Positions 1-5,375 of a stretch of 5,444 nt of DNA are shown here, piece after piece. Positions within the stretch are counted from its first letter, which is position 1, and the number at the start of each line of letters is the position of its first letter. Made by a program: the position numbers and the translations under genes. The notes beneath the pieces were generated by a model. The model was not told the DNA's origin, did no database searches, and saw nothing but the letters and a program-made list of their open reading frames with translations. This DNA comes from Opitutia bacterium (GTDB taxonomy: Bacteria > Verrucomicrobiota > Verrucomicrobiia > Opitutales > Opitutaceae), in contig JANXWT010000147.1 in assembly GCA_025351035.1 (NCBI GenBank), positions 1 to 5,444 on the forward strand. The letters run 5' to 3'.

Positions 1-43
1 CGTCGGTTTTCGTGTAGATGATGGTCGGCTTCTTGTCTGACAT
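1..43 (-). CDS. icd: Probable monomeric NADP-dependent isocitrate dehydrogenase, N-terminal fragment (runs off the left edge)
   Basis: Reading leftwards from an ATG at 43 gives MSDKKPTIIYTKTD before the window ends. The pattern (polar start, then P-x-IIYT-x-TD) matches my knowledge of the N-terminus of monomeric (about 740-residue) NADP-isocitrate dehydrogenases, which typically read IIYTxTDEAP. The enzyme is cytoplasmic and oxidatively decarboxylates isocitrate to 2-oxoglutarate, making NADPH in the TCA cycle. Only 14 codons are visible, so no catalytic residue can be checked and the call rests on the N-terminal signature plus context. The context is supportive: the gene is divergent from sthA, whose product consumes NADPH. 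No Shine-Dalgarno is evident in the 20 bases upstream of the ATG. An unrelated protein with a similar start remains possible. Confidence 0.6.
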   Translation of the reverse strand, partial: MSDKKPTIIYTKTD

Positions 44-296
44 ATGGTTTGCCAGCTAACTGGCCAGCCACGGCCCGGTCAAAAGCAATGTAACTCCCGA
101 CCCGACGTTGCAGCCGGCCTAATCGGCTGCTGAAGCCAGATGGCAGTCTGGGGCTCCGGAACGAGCCGCATGGATCGCTTCATTGGATAAGCGCAGACTG
201 GCCCAGCCAGGGCTGAATTGCGGCGTTTACAAACCCGGACTGGCGGGCACAGTGATCTGACCCCACCGGCCGTGGTTCCGACCAGCCGGTTTAATA
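44..296. promoter_or_regulatory. Divergent intergenic region between icd and sthA, rich in inverted repeats
   Basis: The 253 bp between the two divergent starts must hold both promoters. I found no convincing paired -35/-10 boxes for either direction. The best single match is TTGACC on the minus strand (77-82), but nothing resembling TATAAT follows at 17 bp. Short inverted repeats are frequent: CCAG/CTGG at 52-63, GCAGCCG/CGGCTGC at 110-130, CCAGA/TCTGG at 136-151, CGCTT/AAGCG at 176-193 and CAGCC/GGCTG at 204-215. A longer-range pair, CAGTCTG (143-149) and CAGACTG (194-200), also occurs. There is no T-run after any stem, so these look more like operator or structural elements than terminators. 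A shared regulator of both genes is an inference. Confidence 0.45.
110..130. repeat. Perfect 7-bp inverted repeat, candidate operator
   Basis: GCAGCCG (110-116) is followed by a 7-base spacer (GCCTAAT) and its exact complement CGGCTGC (124-130). It lies 67 bp upstream of the icd start and 166 bp upstream of the sthA start. It is the longest perfect short-spacer palindrome in the divergent region. Symmetric arms with an AT-containing centre would suit a dimeric repressor or activator, but in GC-rich DNA such arms also arise by chance. Confidence 0.3.
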
Positions 297-1766
297 ATGC
301 CAACCCCACATTACGACCTGATTGTAATCGGATCGGGACCCGCCGGCGAAAAAGGCGCGGCGCAAGCGGCGTATTTTGGAAAGCGGGTGGCGCTGATCGA
401 GTGTGAACCCGTCTTGGGCGGCGCCGCCGCGAATACCGGCACCCTGCCTTCCAAGACCCTGCGTGAAACGGCGCTCTATCTCTCCGGGTTCCGGCAACGC
501 GGGTTGTTTGGTGTGAACATGACGTTCAAGGAAAGCGTCACCACGCGCGACTTTCTCTTCCGTGAACGGGTGGTGCGCGAGACCGAGCATCAACGCATCA
601 ACGCCAACCTGAAGCGCCACAAGGTCGATGTCCGCCAAGGTCTCGCCTCTTTCGTGGATGCCCACACCGTGAAAATAGAGAGGTCCCACCAACCGGCAGA
701 GCTGCTGGCGGCGGATTATATTCTGCTGGCGACCGGATCGCGGCCTTTCCGGCCGGACGTTTTCCCATTCGACGACCCACGAGTTTATGACTCCGACACA
801 ATTCTGAACCTCCACAATATCCCCAAGGAGATGCTCGTGGTCGGCGGCGGCGTCATCGGCTGCGAGTATGCCTGCATGTTCGCCTCGCTCGGCATCTGCG
901 TGACGATGCTGGAGGGTCGCGACCGGCTCCTGACGTTTCTGGACCCCGAGGTCGCGCAATTGCTGACCCGCAGCATGATCGAAATGGGCGTGGATGTGCG
1001 TTTCAAGGAGACCGTCGCCGGCGTGCGGGCGGCGCCAGAGGGGCTGACGTCCACGCTGGCCTCGGGCGCGACCGTGACCTCCGACACCATCTTGGTCGCG
1101 GCTGGGCGGAGCGGAAATACGGACCCGCTCAATCTGCCGGCGGTCGGACTCGCGGCGAACAAACGCGGGGTGATCGAGGTCAACGGACATTACCAGACCG
1201 CCGTGCCGCACATCTACGCGGCCGGCGATGTGATTGGGTTTCCGGCGCTCGCCGCCACCTCGATGGAACAGGCGCGCGTGGCCATGGTGCACGCGTTTCA
1301 ACTGAAATATAAGACGATGGTCACGCCGTTCCTGCCCTACGGAATCTATACCATTCCCGAATGCTCGATGGCGGGAGAAACGGAGGAGTCGCTGACGAAG
1401 CAGTCCATCCCCTTCATCGCCGGTGTCGCGCATTACGAAACGAATGCCCGCGGCCAGATCATCGGAGTCAGGAACGGATTTCTGAAGCTCATCTTTGCAC
1501 CGGATACGATGAAACTGCTGGGGGTCCATGTCATCGGCGAACAGGCCACCGAGTTGGTCCACACCGGTTTGATCGCGCTGCAAACAGGAGCGACGGCCAA
1601 CCTCTTCATCGAAACTTGTTTCAACTATCCGACGCTCGGGGAACTCTACAAATATGCGACTTATGATGCCCTCGGTCGCCGGGCCAAACTGGTCGGCGAG
1701 TCGCTGGCACCGTTTGACAAATCCGCGGGCGATGGAAGCGAGGCAGGTGAACCGATTTCGGGATGA
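297..1766 (+). CDS. sthA: Soluble (Si-specific) pyridine nucleotide transhydrogenase
   Basis: The 489-residue cytoplasmic flavoprotein is predicted to transfer hydride from NADPH to NAD+, balancing the two pools. Domains in order: an FAD-binding Rossmann start (GSGPAG, residues 12-17); the LPSK segment (50-53); an ATGSRPFRP stretch (145-153); the pyridine-nucleotide fold VVGGGVIGCEYA (181-192); the second FAD motif YAAGDVIG (307-314); and a dimerisation domain from about 345. The stretches RVYDSDTIL, GVIGCEYA, RSGNTD and GIYTIPE closely follow E. coli SthA. Both positions of the dihydrolipoamide dehydrogenase disulfide are changed (A44, T49), and NYPTLGE (443-449) replaces the His-containing HPT(x)SE motif. 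Disulfide reductase activity is therefore unlikely. About 25-30 residues extend beyond the usual C-terminus, against about 466 residues in E. coli. The start is firm: an in-frame TGA lies at 258-260 and there is no other start before 297. No Shine-Dalgarno is visible. The neighbouring divergent icd supports a role in NADPH balance. Confidence 0.9.
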   Translation: MPTPHYDLIVIGSGPAGEKGAAQAAYFGKRVALIECEPVLGGAAANTGTLPSKTLRETALYLSGFRQRGLFGVNMTFKESVTTRDFLFRERVVRETEHQRINANLKRHKVDVRQGLASFVDAHTVKIERSHQPAELLAADYILLATGSRPFRPDVFPFDDPRVYDSDTILNLHNIPKEMLVVGGGVIGCEYACMFASLGICVTMLEGRDRLLTFLDPEVAQLLTRSMIEMGVDVRFKETVAGVRAAPEGLTSTLASGATVTSDTILVAAGRSGNTDPLNLPAVGLAANKRGVIEVNGHYQTAVPHIYAAGDVIGFPALAATSMEQARVAMVHAFQLKYKTMVTPFLPYGIYTIPECSMAGETEESLTKQSIPFIAGVAHYETNARGQIIGVRNGFLKLIFAPDTMKLLGVHVIGEQATELVHTGLIALQTGATANLFIETCFNYPTLGELYKYATYDALGRRAKLVGESLAPFDKSAGDGSEAGEPISG

Positions 1767-1889
1767 CCCAAAAGAAAATTCCAAACCACTCAGACTTTCC
1801 GTGGCAGGGCGTCTTCGCTCCAACGCGCTAGGGCAGATTTCCGTATTCCTCCAACCGCGGCGTGTTCGGAAAGCCACGTTCTCACTCGC

Positions 1890-1968
1890 GCGATCTGGGA
1901 TCGCCTATACCTGACCAGCGGTCAGGCGGAGACAACCGGATGCTAGGCGGGCCTTGGCGATCTTTTTT
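1890..1968 (+). terminator. Candidate terminator or attenuator with mutually exclusive stems and T6
   Basis: GATCGCC (1899-1905) can pair with GGCGATC (1956-1962), which is followed directly by six Ts (1963-1968). Within that long loop sits a perfect hairpin, CCTGACC-AGC-GGTCAGG (1910-1926). GATCGC (1899-1904) can instead pair with GCGATC just upstream (1890-1895) across a 3-base loop, and that pairing would block the long stem. A weaker local hairpin with wobbles and a bulge (GCTAGG/CCTTGGC, 1942-1958) also precedes the T-run. The T-run lies 197 bases after the sthA stop but 44 bases before the next start. It could end sthA transcription or control the downstream gene. The roughly 50-base loop of the main stem is unusual for an intrinsic terminator. 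Confidence 0.4.
1910..1926. repeat. Perfect 7-bp hairpin CCTGACC-AGC-GGTCAGG
   Basis: Two fully complementary 7-base arms are separated by three bases. Neither strand has a T-run immediately after the stem, so it is not a standard intrinsic terminator on its own. It sits inside the loop of the larger GATCGCC/GGCGATC pairing and could stabilise a folded leader RNA. Alternatively it could be a 17-bp operator-like palindrome. Confidence 0.45.
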
Positions 1969-2011
1969 GTGCTGTTGGTGGCCGGAGTTTCTGTGAGGCT
2001 GATCTGCGCCG

Positions 2012-2710
2012 ATGAAACCCAACATCACCCTCGCTGAAACCAAGACGCCCAACGGTGCGCGCATGACGCTCGTCGAGCACGACGGCGACTACTGCATCCG
2101 CGTGAACGGCCAGCAACTGATGCACTCGTCGGTCTCGACCTCTGAGCTGCAACTGGGCGTGCTCGGCTGCGAGAGGCTGACCGTCGCAAAGGGAGCCGCG
2201 CCGCGCGTGCTGATTGGCGGACTTGGCTTGGGGTTCACGCTGAAGAGCGTGCTGCAGGCGCTCGACCCCAAGGCTTCCGTGGAGGTAGCTGAATTGTTTC
2301 CCGAGATCGTGGCGTGGAACCGCACGTTTTTGGCTGGACTCAACGGACATCTGCTCACCGACCCGCGCGTCACGGTGCTCGTGAAAGACGTGCGCGCACT
2401 TCTCCAGCGCGCCGTGCACGCACCCTACGACGCCATCATGCTCGACATCGACAACGGCACGACGGCGATGGTGAAGAACGAGAACTACAAGCTCTACAGC
2501 GAAGGCGGCATGCGGTTGATTGCCGCGGCCATAAAACCCGGCGGTCGGGCGGCCGTGTGGTCGGCATGCCCGGACCCGTTTATCGAAAGGCGCCTCACGA
2601 AGGCCGGCTTCGCCGTGCAGGCCGTGCCGGCCAAGCTCTATGAGAACGCGAAGCGCTTCGCCTACATGATCTACGTCGCGGACAAGCCGGCGAAACTGTC
2701 AGACACCTAG
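2012..2710 (+). CDS. Spermidine synthase-fold (SAM-dependent methyltransferase-like) protein
   Basis: The 232-residue soluble protein has the class I SAM-binding fold in the aminopropyltransferase arrangement. Visible elements are VLIGGLGLG (66-74, nucleotide loop), the acidic residue E94 after the second strand, KDVRALL (125-131), YDAIMLDIDNG (139-149) and IKPGGRAAVW (174-183). These align in order with the E. coli SpeE core (GGGDGA, VEID, DDG, DCTDP, NPGG). However, the loop Asp of GGGDG is replaced by Leu, and the DxxD active-site pair reads D145-I-D147. It is also shorter than SpeE (about 288 residues), with a reduced N-terminal strand domain. Real polyamine synthesis is therefore doubtful, and a methyltransferase or other SAM/dcSAM user is as likely. 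The start at 2012 follows an in-frame TGA at 2000-2002. A second ATG at 2063 is possible but would remove the start of the N-terminal domain. The last 12 bp overlap the convergent helicase gene. Confidence 0.75.
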   Translation: MKPNITLAETKTPNGARMTLVEHDGDYCIRVNGQQLMHSSVSTSELQLGVLGCERLTVAKGAAPRVLIGGLGLGFTLKSVLQALDPKASVEVAELFPEIVAWNRTFLAGLNGHLLTDPRVTVLVKDVRALLQRAVHAPYDAIMLDIDNGTTAMVKNENYKLYSEGGMRLIAAAIKPGGRAAVWSACPDPFIERRLTKAGFAVQAVPAKLYENAKRFAYMIYVADKPAKLSDT

Positions 2711-5269
2711 CGGCCCGACCGACTCGAAGCGAATCACGACTCGGTTCTCCGCTCGCGACGGCGCCAGCGACACCGTGAATTGCGCGTCCCAGTCGTTGGC
2801 GCTCTCGGGGTCGATGAGCATTTGGAAAACGTGCAGTTCATCGGCGTCGCGATCTTCCTCCCAATGGGTGTGCTTCGCGGCGCGTCCCTCGGGATCAAGG
2901 CGGAACCGGCCGCGCTGCTCGAAATACGCCGCGAACTCTTTCTCGATGCGGCGTGCCTCGGCGAGCTTCTCGGCTTCCGTGCCGGTGTCCGTCTCCGGCG
3001 CGAACCGGAAGCGCGCCGCCTCCCAGTCGTGCGCGGCGGCGTCCTGCAGGAAGCCCAGCACGGCGGTGCGCACAAGCCGGCGGAAACCCTCGGCGTCGCG
3101 GGTGATGTCGTAGCTGGCCGGACGCGCGGGCTTGTCGGTCGTGTCAGCGGAGACGAACTCCGGGTTGCGCAAACGTTCCCACTCGTCGAGCAGGCTGGAG
3201 TCGATGCCGCGGATGAGTTCACGGAAGTAATCCTCCATCTCGACGACCTCGGGTGTCTTCGCCGAGTCGGGCACGGTCTGTGCGAGCACCTTGAACACCT
3301 GCATGAGGTGGCGCAGCAGCAGGCCCTCGCTGCGTTCGAGCCCATACTCACGCACGTAGGCGGGGAAGGATTGGTAGCGCTCGAACATTTCGCGCGCGAT
3401 CGACTTCGGTCGGACGTTTTCCTGCTCAATCCACGGATGTGCTGCGGCGAAGATGTTGAAGGTGTCGTAGAGAAATTCCCGGAGTGGCTTCGGATGCTCG
3501 ATTTCCTCGAGTTTAGCCATGCGCTCCTCGTAGGGAATGCCGGCCGCTTTCAACTCCTCGATTTTGAGGCCCTTCTGCTTGTCCACTTGCCGCCGAAGAA
3601 TCTGGTCGGGGTCCTCGACGATGGCCTCGCAGAGCGTCAGCACGTCGAACGGGTAGTAGGGCGACCCGTTCGGCTGGCCGGCAGAAAGCAGCGGCAGCGT
3701 GTCGATCAGGTAGAGTGAGAGCGCTTGGTGCAGCGAGAAGTCGTCCTGCAATTCCATGTTCACGCGCAGGCGTCGTCCCGACGGTTGGCGCGGGATGATC
3801 TCGACGATCTTGCGGTCGATCAGCGCACGGAAAAGCTGCCACGCGCGGCGATGCAGCGCGTTCTTCTTCGTCGGTGTTTCGTGACAATCGTTGATGAGCT
3901 GCCGCATCGCGCGGCAACCGTCGCTGTCGCGGCTGAGCACGAGGAGCAACGTGCCGTGCGACACGTCAAAGTGCGACGAGAGTTCCTCGGGCGAGGCGGT
4001 GCGCAGGCGCTCGAAGGTCTTCGCGTCCCAATTGACGGCGCCCTCGGGCGCGCGGGCTTTGACCAGTTTCTTTTTCTTGGCCGGATCGGCGGCGGCTTTC
4101 TCTTCGGCGCGCTTGTTTTCGATCATGTGCTCTGGAGCCTGCACGATGACGTAGCCTTGCGAGTCGTAGCCGGCACGGCCCGCGCGGCCGGCGACCTGCC
4201 GGAAGTCGCGCACGCTGAGGATGGCGGCCTTCTTGCCGTCGTATTTCCAGAGCTGCGTGAAGAGCACGGTGCGGATCGGCACGTTGATGCCGACGCCGAG
4301 CGTGTCGGTGCCACAGATGAGTTTGAGCAGGCCCTTTTGGGCGAGCTGCTCGACGAGGATGCGGTATTTCGGCAGCAGGCCGGCGTGGTGAACGCCAATG
4401 CCATGCCGCAACCAGCGTTTCATATCCTTGCCGTAAGGACTGCTAAATTTCACCCGCTCGAGTTCGGTCGCGAGCGCGGCCTTCTCCTCCTTCGAGCAGA
4501 TGCCGAGACTCATCAGCGATTGCGCGGCTTCGGCGACGGCGCGTTGCGTGAAATGCACGAGGTAGACCGGCGCGCGCTCGGCGGCGAGGAGTTGGGCGAC
4601 GCGCTCGGGCAGGGGAGTCTCGGAGTATTCGAAGGACAACGGCACGGGGCGGCGGTCGCTGCGCACGGTGAGGCTCGGTGCACCGGTCACGCGGGTCAGT
4701 TCGCGTTCGAAGAAATCCGTGGCGCCGAGCGTCGCGGACATGAGCAGGAACCGCGACTGCGGCAACGTGAGCAACGGCGCCTGCCAGGCGTAGCCGCGCT
4801 CGGTGTCGCCGTAGTAGTGGAACTCGTCCATGATCACCGCGGCGACCCCGGCGTGTTCGCCGCGGGTCAGCGCGATGTTGGCGAGGATCTCGGCCGTGCA
4901 GCAGAGCACCTTGGCGTGCGGATTCACCGAGGCGTCGCCCGTCATCATGCCGACATTCTCCGGCCCGAAATCGCGGCAGAGGCTGAGAAACTTCTCGTTC
5001 ACCAGCGCCTTGATCGGACAAGTGTAGACCGAACGCTGGCCGGCGCAGAGCGCCTTGAAGTGCAGCGCGGCCGCGACGAGTGATTTGCCCGAGCCGGTCG
5101 GGGTGTTGAGGATGACGTTGCGGCCGGCGAAGAGTTCGAGGATCGCCTCCTCCTGCTCCGGGTAAAGCGTCAGCCCGCGCGCCGCCATCGCCGCAAGGAA
5201 CGCGGCCAGCACCACGTCGGGATCGGGTGATCTCGGCAAAGGAGCAAGCGGCGCAGCGGGCATGGCCAT
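2699..5269 (-). CDS. Ski2-like DEAD/DEAH-box helicase with C-terminal DUF3516-type region
   Basis: The product is a large, probably cytoplasmic, ATP-dependent superfamily 2 helicase. Numbering from the ATG at 5269 (856 residues), the visible motifs are: LTLYPEQEEAI (33-43); Walker A TPTGSGKS (56-63); PIKALVNEK (85-93); TAEIL (125-129); DEFHYYGDTERGYAW (148-162, Walker B); SAT (178-180); VHHAGLLPKYR (294-304); GTDTLGVGIN (320-329); and QVAGRAGRAG (358-367). The DEFHY...RG and VHHAGLLP forms are typical of the Ski2/Mtr4/HelY branch, which points to RNA. A lysine-rich linker (398-407) leads into about 440 residues that resemble the DUF3516 region of actinobacterial homologues, whose role is not known to me. 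The frame stays open to an upstream TTG at 5308 (869 residues). ATG 5269 is preferred because it gives a short N-terminus like that of relatives; ATG 5263 is also possible. No start has a clear Shine-Dalgarno. The gene ends convergently inside the SpeE-fold gene. Confidence 0.88.
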   Translation of the reverse strand: MAMPAAPLAPLPRSPDPDVVLAAFLAAMAARGLTLYPEQEEAILELFAGRNVILNTPTGSGKSLVAAALHFKALCAGQRSVYTCPIKALVNEKFLSLCRDFGPENVGMMTGDASVNPHAKVLCCTAEILANIALTRGEHAGVAAVIMDEFHYYGDTERGYAWQAPLLTLPQSRFLLMSATLGATDFFERELTRVTGAPSLTVRSDRRPVPLSFEYSETPLPERVAQLLAAERAPVYLVHFTQRAVAEAAQSLMSLGICSKEEKAALATELERVKFSSPYGKDMKRWLRHGIGVHHAGLLPKYRILVEQLAQKGLLKLICGTDTLGVGINVPIRTVLFTQLWKYDGKKAAILSVRDFRQVAGRAGRAGYDSQGYVIVQAPEHMIENKRAEEKAAADPAKKKKLVKARAPEGAVNWDAKTFERLRTASPEELSSHFDVSHGTLLLVLSRDSDGCRAMRQLINDCHETPTKKNALHRRAWQLFRALIDRKIVEIIPRQPSGRRLRVNMELQDDFSLHQALSLYLIDTLPLLSAGQPNGSPYYPFDVLTLCEAIVEDPDQILRRQVDKQKGLKIEELKAAGIPYEERMAKLEEIEHPKPLREFLYDTFNIFAAAHPWIEQENVRPKSIAREMFERYQSFPAYVREYGLERSEGLLLRHLMQVFKVLAQTVPDSAKTPEVVEMEDYFRELIRGIDSSLLDEWERLRNPEFVSADTTDKPARPASYDITRDAEGFRRLVRTAVLGFLQDAAAHDWEAARFRFAPETDTGTEAEKLAEARRIEKEFAAYFEQRGRFRLDPEGRAAKHTHWEEDRDADELHVFQMLIDPESANDWDAQFTVSLAPSRAENRVVIRFESVGPLGV

Positions 5270-5375
5270 CGGCCCACAACGACGCTTCACGACCCGCGAG
5301 ACAAGCAAGGAGCGCAGGACATCGCACGGGTGATTTCAGGATTGGCGCGACCGCGATTGCCGCAATCCTCGAGGC
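5270..5375. promoter_or_regulatory. Divergent intergenic region between helicase and oxidoreductase genes
   Basis: These 106 bp (67 bp if the helicase starts at TTG 5308) separate two divergent genes and should hold both promoters. I found no clear sigma-70 boxes. The notable content is a set of GATTG/CAATC words next to the oxidoreductase start, including an exact palindrome at 5355-5367, and an 8-bp palindrome CCTCGAGG at 5367-5374 that touches the possible ribosome-binding bases GAGG. Confidence 0.4.
5355..5367. promoter_or_regulatory. 13-bp palindrome GATTGC-C-GCAATC, candidate operator
   Basis: Six-base arms are exactly complementary around a single central C. The site ends 8 bp before the ATG of the oxidoreductase gene. 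The same half-site recurs as GATTG at 5340-5344 (one 15-bp step upstream) and as CAATC-GT-GATTG at 5389-5400 inside the first codons. Binding here could block transcription or the start of translation. As RNA it could also form a 5-bp hairpin with a 3-base loop. The function is inferred from symmetry and position only. Confidence 0.35.

Larger units (their letters stand above)
1767..2011. other. Intergenic region between sthA and the SpeE-fold gene
   Basis: This 245-bp stretch has no believable gene. The open frames across it are extensions of frames that shadow sthA or the next gene, with no start signal or recognisable protein pattern. The left half (1767-1889) shows nothing that I can interpret. 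The right half carries a cluster of stems ending in TTTTTT at 1963-1968, described separately. I see no clear -35/-10 pair for the downstream gene. The only purine-rich element near its start is GTGAGG at 1993-1998, which leaves a long 13-base spacer before the ATG. Confidence 0.6.

Noticed and set aside
77..82. TTGACC on the minus strand as a -35 box for icd
   Set aside because: At 17 bp downstream the bases are TTAGCT, which match TATAAT at only the first and last positions. I do not consider this a supported promoter.
297..1766. Dihydrolipoamide dehydrogenase or mercuric reductase identity for the flavoprotein
   Set aside because: Both redox cysteines and the C-terminal catalytic His are missing. 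Internal stretches such as YDSDTIL, GNTD and GIYTIPE follow SthA, and no pyruvate or 2-oxoglutarate dehydrogenase genes are adjacent.
291..1877. 528-codon open frame on the minus strand opposite sthA
   Set aside because: Its codons are in exact register with those of sthA, so it stays open merely because sthA avoids TTA, CTA and TCA codons. The translation is rich in Arg, Gly and His, with no domain pattern, while the sense frame is a clear flavoprotein.
1654..1914. 86-codon plus-strand frame across the end of sthA and the intergenic region
   Set aside because: More than 100 bp of it overlap sthA in another frame. Its sequence has no protein-like pattern, and it ends where the candidate leader structure begins.
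3725..5083. 452-codon open frame on the plus strand opposite the helicase (with a 312-codon one at 2780-3718)
   Set aside because: Both are in codon register with the helicase and are separated only by a sense TCA codon. They have low-complexity Arg/Ala/Glu/His composition and no recognisable motif. All helicase motifs lie in the sense frame.
5270..5308. Helicase start at TTG 5308
   Set aside because: It adds 13 residues (LVSRVVKRRCGP and the initiator) unlike the N-termini of relatives, uses a rarer start codon and has no ribosome-binding site. ATG 5269 is preferred, though the upstream start cannot be excluded.
5367..5374. CCTCGAGG palindrome before the oxidoreductase start as an operator
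   Set aside because: Eight-base GC-rich palindromes are frequent by chance here. Without a loop it cannot form an RNA hairpin. The adjacent GATTGC/GCAATC palindrome is the stronger candidate.
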